Part shown: positions 37,915-46,169 of the stretch, piece by piece
Layout of the letters: each line of letters begins with the position of its first letter
How positions within the stretch are numbered: the stretch's first letter is position 1
NCBI RefSeq assembly: GCF_041435215.1
Contig: NZ_CP108394.1
Span: 992,001 to 1,056,000 of the forward strand
DNA: 64,000 bases
Source: Streptomyces sp. NBC_01314
GTDB lineage: Bacteria > Actinomycetota > Actinomycetes > Streptomycetales > Streptomycetaceae
Reading direction: 5' to 3'
The notes under the pieces: model-generated
Told to the model about the DNA's origin: nothing
The model's input: only the letters and a program-made list of their open reading frames with translations
Database searches by the model: none
Program-made: the position numbers and the translations under genes

Positions 37915-37985
37915 CCGCCTGACGTACGTCCGCAACGGGCACTACGACGGCACGATCTTCCACCGGGTGATCCCGTCGCGTCTTC
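37915..37985 (+). pseudogene. Short cyclophilin (peptidyl-prolyl isomerase) remnant
   Basis: The plus strand reads YVRNGHYDGTIFHRVIPSR, the conserved core of bacterial cyclophilins (YYDGTxFHRVIP). Nothing before or after continues the fold. The remaining bases to 38207 hold no gene I can support apart from the promoter of the copper operon. Confidence 0.55.
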
Positions 37986-38207
37986 GGCCGTGACGTCGTG
38001 CGCGAGGCGGACGAGGGTCGCGCCCCCGAGGCGGCCTGACGCGGACCATCGCGCGGCCTCGCACCGAAGCCCCGGGGAAGGCGTGACGCACGCCATACAC
38101 GTGTGCGGAACTCCACCTGCTCCGGGCCCGACTCCTGTAAGCGGTACGGCCACGGGGATCCCACGTGACCCCGTGCCCGGGCCAACTGACAGATGTGAGG
38201 AGCCCCG

Positions 38208-38441
38208 ATGATGGAAGAGCCCCAGCAGTCCTCCCCCGACAAGGTCTCCGCGCTGCGGAGACTGGCGCCGCAGCCCGCCCTCTGCGGGTTCCTTCTCCTG
38301 CTCGCCCTGGTCTTCACCGGGTCGTACGCCGTCGGAGCCGCCGTCGACCCGGTCGCGCCCGATATGCGGCGCTCCGGAACGAGCGGCGACGGCGGGGGCA
38401 TGGACATGGGCGACATGGACAAGGACGGGAGTGGCGGCTGA
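38208..38441 (+). CDS. Small single-pass membrane protein with Met/Asp-rich tail, upstream of copA
   Basis: A 77-residue protein: basic N-terminus, one transmembrane helix (ALCGFLLLLALVFTGSYAVG), then an outer tail ending GGGMDMGDMDKDGSGG. The MDMGDM tail resembles copper-binding Met motifs. Its stop overlaps the ATG of the copper ATPase by one base (TGATG), so the two are translationally coupled. TGTGAGGAGCCCCG before the ATG gives a good ribosome site. Function unrecorded to my knowledge; a copper acceptor or accessory of the ATPase is likely. Confidence 0.8.
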   Translation: MMEEPQQSSPDKVSALRRLAPQPALCGFLLLLALVFTGSYAVGAAVDPVAPDMRRSGTSGDGGGMDMGDMDKDGSGG

Positions 38442-40741
38442 TGACCACGGAACCAGCCACCTCTGTGGTGACCACCGACCTGACCGTCGGCGGGATGACC
38501 TGTGCGGCCTGCGTGCGGCGGGTGGAGAAGAAGCTCGCGAAACTGGAGGGCGTGACCGCGACGGTCAATCTGGCCACCGGGGGCGCCAGGGTGAGCCATC
38601 CGCCGCACGTCAGCCCCGACGAACTCATGGCGACGGTCGAGCAGGCCGGGTACACGGCCGCGCTGCCCGAGCCGCCGAAGCAGCAGCGCGAGGAGGGCCA
38701 GGGCGGCGAGTCCGACGGCACCCGGGAGGAGCTCGAACGGCTGGTGCTCACGGCGCTGCTCGCGGTGCCGGTGGTCGCGCTGTCCATGGTGCCCGACCTG
38801 CAGTTCCGCGCCTGGCAGTGGCTGTGTTTCGTACTGGCGACGCCGGTCGCGGTGTTGAGCGCGTGGCCGTTTCACGTGCGGGCGCTGCGCGGGCTGCGGC
38901 ACTCGGCGGCGACCATGGACACCCTGGTCTCGCTGGGCGTGGCGGCGTCCTTCGCCTGGTCGGTGTACGCGCTCCTCTTCGGTGGTGCGGGCGAGCTGGG
39001 CATGACGATGCCGTTCAGCCTGCTGCCCGAAGCCTCGGACGGCACGGCGCACGTCTACCTCGAAGTGGCCGTCGTCGTACCGCTGTTCGTGCTCACCGGG
39101 CGGTTCCTGGAAGCTCGGGCCAGAAACGGCACCGGGGCGGCCCTGCGGTCACTGGCCCAACTCGCCGCGAAGGACGTGGCGGTACGCGAGGACGGGGCCG
39201 AGCGGCTGATCCCTGTCGAGGAGTTGCGGGTCGCGCAGGTCTTCGTCGTCCGTCCCGGTGAGCGCGTCGCCACCGACGGCGTGGTGGCGGAGGGCAGTTC
39301 CGCCGTGGACCTGTCCCTGGTCACCGGGGAGAGCGAGCCGGTCGAGGTCGGACCGGGTGCGGCCGTGGTCGGCGGAGCGGTCAACGTCGGCGGACTGCTG
39401 CTCGTCCGGGCTACCGCGGTCGGTGCGGACACACAGCTTGCCCGCATCACCCGGTTGGTGACCGAGGCTCAGGCGGGCAAGGCGCGGGCGCAGCGGCTGG
39501 CGGACGCGGTGGCCGGGGTGTTCGTGCCGGTGGTGCTGGCACTCGCTGTGACCGTGCTCGGGTTCTGGCTGGGCGCCGGGGCCGACCCGCAGGCCGCCAT
39601 CACCGTGTGCGTGGCCGTCCTGGTGGTGGCGTGCCCGTGTGCTCTGGGGCTGGCCACACCGACCGCGCTGATGGCCGCCACCGGGCGCGGCGCGCAGCTC
39701 GGTGTCCTGGTCCGGGGCCCGCAGGCCCTGGAGGGGTTGCAGCACATCGACACGGTCGTGCTCGACAAGACCGGCACCCTGACATCCGGCCACATGACCG
39801 TCGCCCGGGTCACGGCCGTGCCGGACGGGCTCGGGCACGAGGCGGTGCTGCGGCTGGCCGGTGCGGTGGAGCAGGGCTCGGAACACCCACTGGGCCGGGC
39901 GATCGTGGCGTACGCCATGGAGGCGCCCCGGCGCGACCGTGTCCGAGCGTCGGGTGAAGCCCTGACCGGAGGGCCGGGCACGCTGCCGGAGGTGAGCGGC
40001 TTCGCCGCGACCGCGGGGCGCGGCGTGCGCGGCCGGGTCGAGGGGCGGCTGGTCGAAGTTCTCGCGCCGGACGAGGAGTTGCCCGCCGCCCTCACCGAAG
40101 CACTGCGCGCGGCCGAGTCCGGCGTCAACACCCCTGTACTGGTCCGCGTCGACGGGGCCGCCGAGGCGCTGATCGAGGTCGGAGACGTCGTACGCCCCGG
40201 CAGTTACCAGGCCGTGGACCGGCTGCGGCGCCTCGGTGTGCGCCCGGTGCTCGCCACCGGCGACCGGGAGGCACCGGCGCAGGCGGTCGCCACCGCGCTC
40301 GGCATCGAGGAGGTGCACTCCCGCTGCACTCCCGAGGACAAGGCAGGCCTCGTACGGGAGTTGAGGGAGCAGGGCTACCGGGTCGCGGTTGTCGGCGACG
40401 GCGTCAACGACGCCGCCGCGCTGGCCGGAGCCGACCTCGGCATCGCCATGGGAGGTGGCACGGACGTGGCGATCGGGGCCGCCGACGTGACACTCGTACG
40501 CGGTGACATCGAGGCCCTGGGCGACGCGGTCCGGCTCGCCCGACGCACCCTGGGCACGATCCGCGTCAACCTCCTGTGGGCGTTCGGCTACAACGTGGTG
40601 ACCGTGCCGCTCGCCATGGTCGGACTGCTCAACCCGATGCTCGCCGCGGCGGCGATGTCGGTGAGCTCCCTGCTGGTGGTCGGCAACAGTCTGCGCCTGC
40701 GGGCATGGCAGCCGTCGCGGGTCCGGGGCGGTACCCGATGA
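38441..40741 (+). CDS. copA: Copper-exporting P1B-type ATPase
   Basis: A 766-residue heavy-metal ATPase. The N-terminal HMA domain has GGMTCAAC (Cys21, Cys24). The transmembrane metal site is CPC in VVACPCALGLATPTALM (~397), the phosphorylation site is DKTGTLTSG (~441), the nucleotide motif EHPLGRAIV, and GDGVNDAAALAGADLGIAM (~652) closes the catalytic core. The CPC plus the later N and MS residues (GYNVVTVPLAMVGLLNPM, MSVSSLLVVGNSLRLR) indicate Cu(I) export (P1B-1). It lies in one operon with the small Met-rich protein upstream and a PCu(A)C-like gene downstream (ATGA overlap). Confidence 0.95.
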   Translation: MTTEPATSVVTTDLTVGGMTCAACVRRVEKKLAKLEGVTATVNLATGGARVSHPPHVSPDELMATVEQAGYTAALPEPPKQQREEGQGGESDGTREELERLVLTALLAVPVVALSMVPDLQFRAWQWLCFVLATPVAVLSAWPFHVRALRGLRHSAATMDTLVSLGVAASFAWSVYALLFGGAGELGMTMPFSLLPEASDGTAHVYLEVAVVVPLFVLTGRFLEARARNGTGAALRSLAQLAAKDVAVREDGAERLIPVEELRVAQVFVVRPGERVATDGVVAEGSSAVDLSLVTGESEPVEVGPGAAVVGGAVNVGGLLLVRATAVGADTQLARITRLVTEAQAGKARAQRLADAVAGVFVPVVLALAVTVLGFWLGAGADPQAAITVCVAVLVVACPCALGLATPTALMAATGRGAQLGVLVRGPQALEGLQHIDTVVLDKTGTLTSGHMTVARVTAVPDGLGHEAVLRLAGAVEQGSEHPLGRAIVAYAMEAPRRDRVRASGEALTGGPGTLPEVSGFAATAGRGVRGRVEGRLVEVLAPDEELPAALTEALRAAESGVNTPVLVRVDGAAEALIEVGDVVRPGSYQAVDRLRRLGVRPVLATGDREAPAQAVATALGIEEVHSRCTPEDKAGLVRELREQGYRVAVVGDGVNDAAALAGADLGIAMGGGTDVAIGAADVTLVRGDIEALGDAVRLARRTLGTIRVNLLWAFGYNVVTVPLAMVGLLNPMLAAAAMSVSSLLVVGNSLRLRAWQPSRVRGGTR

Positions 40742-41259
40742 CCGGACAGCGCCTGTGGCGTCCGACCCGCCGCCGAGTCACCGACAGCCTGATCGCCGGG
40801 CTCGCGCCCGTCGCCGCGTGCGGCGTCGCCCTCGGCGGCCTCACCACCTGGGTCGCCCAGGACAACGCGGGCAGCCCCGCACGGATCGCGGTCACCGACG
40901 GGCGCGTCTTCCTCCCGTTCAGCAGCACCCGGGAGACCTCCGCGTTCTTCCGCGTCACCAACTCCGGCGGCGCGGACGACCGGCTGTTGAAGGTCACGTC
41001 CTCCGCCACCGGCGGCGACGCCACGCTCAGCCGCCACCGCATGGCCGGCGCACGGGCGGCGTACGGGCAGACGGTGGACTCCGCCGCCGTCCCGGCCGGC
41101 GAAAGCCTCGCCATGTCTCCGTTCGGCACTGATGTGACCGTGAGGGCGAAGGAGACGTGGCGCGAGGGCGACCTCGTGCCGTTCACGCTGCACTTCGCAC
41201 GCAGCGGTCGGATCAGGGCCCTTGCGGTGGTGGTCCGCCCGGGGATGGGCGGGGCGTGA
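40738..41259 (+). CDS. PCu(A)C-like copper chaperone, membrane-anchored (cassette 2)
   Basis: A 173-residue paralogue of the protein at 21882. One hydrophobic anchor (LIAGLAPVAACGVALGGLTT) precedes an extracytoplasmic beta-sandwich (IAVTDGRVFLPFSSTRETSA, VPAGESLAMSPFGTDVTV, VPFTLHFARSGRIRALAVVV). The metal-ligand motif is partial: a His-Met pair is present in SRHRMAGA and a Met in LAMSPFG. It overlaps copA by four bases (ATGA), so it is part of that operon and should hand copper to or from the outer face of the membrane. Confidence 0.8.
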   Translation: MTGQRLWRPTRRRVTDSLIAGLAPVAACGVALGGLTTWVAQDNAGSPARIAVTDGRVFLPFSSTRETSAFFRVTNSGGADDRLLKVTSSATGGDATLSRHRMAGARAAYGQTVDSAAVPAGESLAMSPFGTDVTVRAKETWREGDLVPFTLHFARSGRIRALAVVVRPGMGGA

Positions 41260-41309
41260 CCGGCGGCCTGCCCCGTGGACTCGCCGCGGATACCAGCAGT
41301 GTTCGGGGT

Positions 41310-41548
41310 GTTGTGCGTGCTGCCCGCACGGATCGTGACCGCGCAGGCGATGAGGCACGCTGCGACCCGCGCGGCGAGCAGTGCCGGGCCGCGGTTGCCG
41401 CCGCGGCCCGGGACGCGGTGGGTCGCGGCTGTGATGTCGGCGCAGCCCAGGTCCTGGCTGATCGCGGTGAGCAGCCCGTCGGCAACCTTCTCGGCGAGCA
41501 TGCAGGCCGTGCACGCGGTGACGGTGTCCTCGCAGAGAGAACGAAGGG
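41310..41548 (-). pseudogene. Remnant of a four-helix-bundle copper-binding protein (DUF326/Csp-like)
   Basis: The minus strand reads CEDTVTACTACMLAEKVADG, LLTAISQDLGCADITAATHR and GPALLAARVAACLIACAVTI. The spacing of Cys, the LAE..V motif, the DL.CADI..AT.RV motif and the LLAA.VAAC..AC helix match cytosolic Csp-type copper-storage bundles, but several Cys positions have become T, V or R and the C-terminal helix is lost. No start codon fits. It lies antisense between two copper genes. Confidence 0.5.
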
Positions 41549-41770
41549 GCGGTGCCCTTCCGATGCGGTGGGTCCGGTGGGAAGCCGCGCGACTGAGTGG
41601 ACAGCGGGTCCGGGACAGACCCCGCGTCCTCAAATGTCGGCCGAAGTGTCAGCCGAGTTCCGGCCCGTTGGCGTGTTCTGCGTCACCGGTCCGGGATCGA
41701 GTGGAGGGCGAGGGCCTCTTCCGTACCCCTCCACTACGACGGGACCCCGGATGCGAGGATGAGGGCCGTC

Positions 41771-42472
41771 ATGACTGCCGGGTGGTGTGCGCGCGCGATA
41801 CGGGCCGCGGTGTTCGCGGCCGTCTGCGTACTGCTCGCCGCCCTCGGGCACGTCCTGATGTCCGACACCACCGTCCCGTGGTGGGCACTGGCGGCCGGGC
41901 TTGCCGTCACGGGTGGCGCGGCCTGGAGCCTCGCGGACCGTGAGCGCGGGCTTCCGCTGGTCGTGACCCTGGTCGTGGTCACCCAGGGCGTGCTCCACTC
42001 GGTCTTCGAACTCGCGCAGTCGACGGCCACGAGCGCAGTCGGACCGGACACGACGTCGCCCGGCTCGAAGAGCCCGGGACACGCCATGGAGTCCATGGGA
42101 CACGTCATGAGCGCCATGTCCGCGGACTCCATGGACATGGGTCACACGGCCACGGAACACGCGGCGCACATGGGCTCCATGGGCCACGACATGGGCGGCA
42201 TGTCGCCGTTCGCCATGCTGGCCGCCCACACACTCGCCGCGCTGCTGTGCGGCCTGTGGCTGGCCCATGGGGAGCGTGCCGCGTTCCGTGTCCTGCGGGC
42301 CGTCGCCGGCTGGCTGGCCGCACCCCTGCGGCTGCTGTTCGCTGTTGTCATGCCGCCACGCCGACTGCGCGTCCGGCTGCGCTGCGCCCGCTCGGAGCGG
42401 GTGCCGCGGCGCCTTCTTCTCGTTCACTCCATCACTCCTCGGGGGCCTCCGGCCGGGACCGCTGTCATCTGA
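41771..42472 (+). CDS. Met/His-rich membrane protein, candidate copper sensor (cassette 2)
   Basis: A 233-residue paralogue of the protein at 23369, aligning along its whole length. It has hydrophobic helices (AAVFAAVCVLLAALGHVLMS, VVTLVVVTQGVLHSVFEL), then a long loop very rich in Met and His (HAMESMGHVMSAMSADSMDM and HMGSMGHDMGGM), then AMLAAHTLAALLCGLWLAHG and a basic tail. The start ATG at 41771 has GAGGG five bases upstream and identical context in the paralogue. It lies between the PCu(A)C-like gene and the sigma factor gene on one strand. Confidence 0.87.
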   Translation: MTAGWCARAIRAAVFAAVCVLLAALGHVLMSDTTVPWWALAAGLAVTGGAAWSLADRERGLPLVVTLVVVTQGVLHSVFELAQSTATSAVGPDTTSPGSKSPGHAMESMGHVMSAMSADSMDMGHTATEHAAHMGSMGHDMGGMSPFAMLAAHTLAALLCGLWLAHGERAAFRVLRAVAGWLAAPLRLLFAVVMPPRRLRVRLRCARSERVPRRLLLVHSITPRGPPAGTAVI

Positions 42473-42630
42473 GACAGCCGGTTCCCCGGGGCCGTGGACG
42501 AGTGCCATGTCATCGACACCCGCGCCTCGGGCATCGGCCGTACGCATCGTGCGGCCGTCCCCCCTTCATTCCCGGACCCGTCCGCAAGCGGTCACGCGGC
42601 TGTCGTGCCCTCACACGGTCGCGCGTGCCT

Positions 42631-42658
42631 CCGTGCCGCCGTGCCGCCGTGCCGCCGT
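42631..42658. repeat. Tandem GTGCCGCC repeat, about three copies
   Basis: Three near-identical GTGCCGCC units lie about 45 bases before the sigma factor start, in the gap between the two cassette 2 genes. Confidence 0.6.
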
Positions 42659-42698
42659 TTCGGATGCTGGATGCCGGATGACCCGAGAAGGACATCAG

Positions 42699-43340
42699 GT
42701 GATCACTCCTGTTCTGCCTGCCTCACGCGACAAACGCAGAGAGGTGGACAAAGACGGTGCGGTGGCGTCGTTCGACAAGTCGACGACCGCTTGGGCGCTC
42801 GCCGCCCGCGCCGGCGACCCGGCCGCCGTCGACCGTTTCGTACGGGCCCTGCACCCCGACGTCGTCCGCTATGTCGCGCGGCTGTCCTCCGACCCGCAGG
42901 CCGCCGATGACCTGGCCCAGGACACGTTCCTGCGGGCGCTCGGCAGCCTGCACCGGTTCGAGGGGCGTTCCTCCGCGCGGGTGTGGCTGCTGTCCATCGC
43001 ACGCCGCGCGGTGATCGACAGCTACCGGTACGCCGCCGCCCGGCCACGCCTGTGCGTCACGGACGACTGGAGAGCGATGGTCGAACGCGCCCAGCCGAGC
43101 GGCCTGCCCGGCTTCGACGACGGCATCGCCCTGCTCGACCTGCTGGACGGGCTGCCCGACCAGCGCCGTGAAGCGTTCATTCTCACCCAGTTGATGGGGC
43201 TGCCCTACGCGGAGGCGGCCGAGGCCAGTGGCTGCCCCGTCGGAACGGTCCGCTCGCGCGTGGCCCGTGCCAGGGCGACGCTCATCGAACTGCTGGCCGA
43301 CGCCGAGGCGACGGCCGAGGCGACCCCGCCGGCCGCGTGA
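42699..43340 (+). CDS. ECF-type RNA polymerase sigma factor (cassette 2)
   Basis: A 213-residue sigma factor, paralogue of the one at 22468. Region 2: VDRFVRALHPDVVRYVARLS and DDLAQDTFLRALGSLHRFEG. Region 4: REAFILTQLMGLPYAEAAEA and GCPVGTVRSRVARARATLI. Start is GTG at 42699 by the conserved GAGAAGGACATCAG leader; an ATG at 42678 would put that site inside the gene. It follows the Met/His-rich membrane protein, suggesting that the pair senses copper at the cell surface and redirects transcription. Confidence 0.9.
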   Translation: MITPVLPASRDKRREVDKDGAVASFDKSTTAWALAARAGDPAAVDRFVRALHPDVVRYVARLSSDPQAADDLAQDTFLRALGSLHRFEGRSSARVWLLSIARRAVIDSYRYAAARPRLCVTDDWRAMVERAQPSGLPGFDDGIALLDLLDGLPDQRREAFILTQLMGLPYAEAAEASGCPVGTVRSRVARARATLIELLADAEATAEATPPAA

Positions 43341-43413
43341 TCGAAGGGCGCCGGCGCCGTCCGTTCGAAGCGGGTCGGTGCCCTTCCTCCCGCCGAACAG
43401 CTCCGAGCACCCC

Positions 43414-44436
43414 ATGGATGACAGTCCCGTGCAGGATGACGCGCGTAAGAGCGAGGTCGCAGTGAACAGTCCGGACCATACGAGCGGCCAGCAGCCCCAC
43501 CTGGTGCTCATCCTGCTCTTCGACGGGGTCCAGAGCCTCAGCTTCTCAGGGCCCGCCGATGTCTTCGCCGCGGCCGGCGACATGACCTCGGAGACCTGCC
43601 GGTACGAGGTGAGGACAGCCTCCCTGGACGGTGGTCCCGTCCACGCGTCCGGCGGACTCACCGTCCAACCGGACCACGGCACGAAGGACGTGGGCAAAGC
43701 CGGCACGCTGATCGTGCCGGGCACGGACGGCATCCCAGACCTCGATCGGGCGATGGTCGCCGCGGTGGGTTCCTTGGCCCGGCGGGCCCAGCGCGTGGCT
43801 TCGGTGGGCACCGGCGCCTTCCTCCTGGCCGATGCCGGACTTCTCGACGGCCGCAGGGCGGCCACGCACTGGGAGTTCGCGGACGAACTCGCCCGTCGTT
43901 TCCCGGCTGTCGAGGCCGACGTACGGGACACGGTGGTACGGGACGGTCGCATCACGACCTCCGGGGGCGCAGCCTCCGGCCTCGAGCTGGCGATCGCTCT
44001 AGTGGAGGACGACCTGGGCCGCGAGACCGCCCAGCAGGTCGCCCGGTTTCTCGTCACGTACCACCGCGGGCCGGGCGGTCAGCTCCAGTTCGTCGAACCG
44101 CTCGACCCCGACGCGCGCAGCCCGGTACTGCGCGCGGTGCAGCGGCGGATCCTCGACGACCCGGCCGACGACCTGTCGATCCGCTCCCTGTCCCACCGGG
44201 CAGGCTTCTCCGAGCGCCACTTCACCCGCCTGTTCCGCGCCCAGGTCGGCATGTCGGCGCGCGAGTACGTCGAACGGGCCCGGGTGGCAGCCGCCTCCCG
44301 CCTCCTCACTGAGACGCCCCGCAGCCCAGAGTCCATCGCTCGCGAGACAGGGTTCGGGACACAGGCCACGATGCTCAGGTCGTTCCACCGGGTCCTGCGT
44401 ATCTCGCCCCTCGACTACCGGGAACGCTTCTCGTGA
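43414..44436 (+). CDS. GlxA-family transcriptional regulator (Cys-less DJ-1-like domain plus AraC HTH)
   Basis: A 340-residue regulator. The N-terminal DJ-1/PfpI-like domain has LVLILLFDGVQSLSFSGPAD and RVASVGTGAFLLADAGLLDG; the usual nucleophile Cys is replaced by Gly, so it is a binding rather than catalytic domain. The C-terminal AraC domain has LSHRAGFSERHFTRLFRAQV and IARETGFGTQATMLRSFHRV. Start ATG at 43414. It starts 73 bases after the sigma factor on the same strand, so could be co-transcribed with the copper cassette, though I see no direct functional tie. Confidence 0.88.
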   Translation: MDDSPVQDDARKSEVAVNSPDHTSGQQPHLVLILLFDGVQSLSFSGPADVFAAAGDMTSETCRYEVRTASLDGGPVHASGGLTVQPDHGTKDVGKAGTLIVPGTDGIPDLDRAMVAAVGSLARRAQRVASVGTGAFLLADAGLLDGRRAATHWEFADELARRFPAVEADVRDTVVRDGRITTSGGAASGLELAIALVEDDLGRETAQQVARFLVTYHRGPGGQLQFVEPLDPDARSPVLRAVQRRILDDPADDLSIRSLSHRAGFSERHFTRLFRAQVGMSAREYVERARVAAASRLLTETPRSPESIARETGFGTQATMLRSFHRVLRISPLDYRERFS

Positions 44437-44689
44437 CACGGATGTACAGCCCATCCCGGCATGTGGGCGTCGGCGCAGCCGGGGCATCCCGCGCCGGTGG
44501 CCACGGGTACCCGGACCCCGGCCTCTCCGCTGTACCAAAACCACGGGTTGAAAAGCACTTCCTGGCCCGGCTTCAGCTCGGCCGAACGCATCAAGGAGAA
44601 GGTCAGGTCACCTCCTTCGCCGGCACATCCGACTGCTCCCTACGCCTTCTCGCGCCGCACCGGGGGTGAAACGCCAAAAGCTACCGCCA

Positions 44690-44910
44690 TCCACTCGCCG
44701 AACGTCCGGCCGCCCGGAGCGTGTTCAGGGTGGCAGCGATTCTTTCCATGCCCCGCCCGGGGATCACGGAACCGATTGCAGAAGCCGACGGCTTCAATAG
44801 GCTCGACCACCTTGCTCGTCCCGCCGACCGTGATCCCGAACTCCTCCGCCATGTCCTGGACGACGAGCGCCGCAGCCCCGCAGCTCGTACGCGAAGTGCT
44901 GGACCGGGCC
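44690..44910 (-). pseudogene. MarR-family regulator remnant
   Basis: The minus strand reads ALVVQDMAEEFGITVGGTSK then VVEPIEAVGFCNRF, a MarR recognition helix and following turn (TVGGTSKVVEPIEA). Past 44800 the frame shifts (RIAATLNTLRAAGR in another frame matches the wing end). N-terminal and C-terminal parts are lost. Confidence 0.5.
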
Positions 44911-44944
44911 CGTCCCGGGATTCAGGGGCTTCTCGGGGTGCCGA

Positions 44945-45065
44945 GGAACTCCCCCACCGCCGCCGCGCCGCGGTGGCTGCCGGAGAAACGATGGGCACCC
45001 GGCTGATGCCAGACCATGTCATCGGCGACCACCCCCGCGCCCGCGTTCAGCCGAGTACTGCCTGT
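44945..45065 (-). pseudogene. SnoaL/NTF2-like fragment
   Basis: The minus strand reads DDMVWHQPGAHRFSGSHRGA then AAVGEFLG, matching VVWHQPGGNRFSGEHQG of the broken gene at 30917-31300. It ends at a stop directly after and no other part of the gene is present. Confidence 0.55.
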
Positions 45066-45130
45066 TGAGGCCATACACTCACCACCGGTAATCAGTCACC
45101 CCGACGTAAACCAATGAGGGGATGTGCCGC

Positions 45131-45499
45131 ATGCCACAGCTTCCGTCCTTCAGTGTCATGACGGCGACCTGCCCGTCCCGCACCTCACTTGCTCGCATCG
45201 CCAACAAGTGGACGGCCATGGTGGTCATCGCCCTCAGTGCCGACCGCATGCGGTTCCGCGACCTGCGGGCCACCGTCGACGGAATCAGCGCCAAGGTCCT
45301 CACCGAGACCCTCCGAGACCTGGAACGGGACGGGCTCGTCACCCGCCACATGTACGCCGAGGTACCACCCAGGGTCGAATACGAACTGACCTCCCTGGGG
45401 CGCACCCTGCACGCCCCGCTTCACGCACTGGGCCTCTGGGCCGAGGAACACATGACCGAAGTGTTCGCGGCCCGCGACAGCTTCGACGCCCGCCAGTGA
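45131..45499 (+). CDS. HxlR-family transcriptional regulator
   Basis: A 122-residue winged-helix regulator: MTATCPSRTSLARIANKWTA, the family signature RFRDLRATVDGISAKVLTET, then LRDLERDGLVTRHMYAEVPP and VEYELTSLGRTLHAPLHALG. The N-terminal Cys is kept, as in redox- or electrophile-sensing HxlR proteins. Start chosen at ATG 45131 because GAGGGG lies ten bases upstream; ATG 45122 is also possible. No regulated enzyme gene is intact next to it; the upstream divergent SnoaL fragment may have been its target. Confidence 0.9.
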   Translation: MPQLPSFSVMTATCPSRTSLARIANKWTAMVVIALSADRMRFRDLRATVDGISAKVLTETLRDLERDGLVTRHMYAEVPPRVEYELTSLGRTLHAPLHALGLWAEEHMTEVFAARDSFDARQ

Positions 45500-45699
45500 C
45501 CGTGACCGGTTCCCAAAGGTGAGCTGTCGGGACCGTGGTGCGGGTTCACCTGTGCTGCGAGAGCCCCAACCCCTGCCGCTCGCCACCGTGCGGAGCATCG
45601 TGGTCGTCGCCGGTCATCGGCGACGGCAAGGCATGCACGACGATGAAGCACAACGAGCGGGCAGGTCGACTCCCTCCGGCGTCGGCGGGCGTCCTGCCG

Positions 45700-45885
45700 G
45701 CACGCCTGAAGCGATCGTGGTCACGGACTCGATCGGGTGACCTACTGGAGCGCCGGCACGCCGAGGCTGTGGGGGTACGCGCCCGAGGAGGTCATCGGCA
45801 GACCGCCGCCCGATCTGGTCACCGTCGGCGGAACCGTGGCGAGGCATCGGGACGGCAGGACTCCTGCGGCGCGGGGTGTCGGTCG
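45700..45885 (+). pseudogene. PAS sensor-domain remnant
   Basis: Two frames join as EAIVVTDSIG then VTYWSAGTPRLWGYAPEEVI and GRPPPDLVTVGGTVARHRDG, a PAS domain start as in SpoIIE-type or kinase sensors. One or more bases are missing near 45737. Nothing downstream continues the protein, and the rest of 45886-46169 holds no gene I can support. Confidence 0.65.
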
Positions 45886-46169
45886 CTACTGGGCACCGGA
45901 GAACGCCCGCATGGTGGTCGTTTACCGTTTACGCCCCCAGCCCCCAGGGGCTGGAAAGCCGCGTCCACCACGCCTACACCCGACAGGACTCGTCCGCGGA
46001 GCACTCCGGCTGATCCCTGATCCTTGATCCCTGTCTCCTCCCCTGTCCCTTGTCGCCTGTCGCCCTTGAAAGCATTTATTCGCCGAGTCGACGAGCCTGT
46101 ACATTTGTTCGGTCGGGGGGTGCCGCAGAGGGCCTCGCAGTGGCTCCGCTCCCTTGGAGAAGCAGTCTC

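Noticed and set aside
37772..37993. Intact cyclophilin gene
   Set aside because: Only the YDGTIFHRVIP core is present; the rest does not match.
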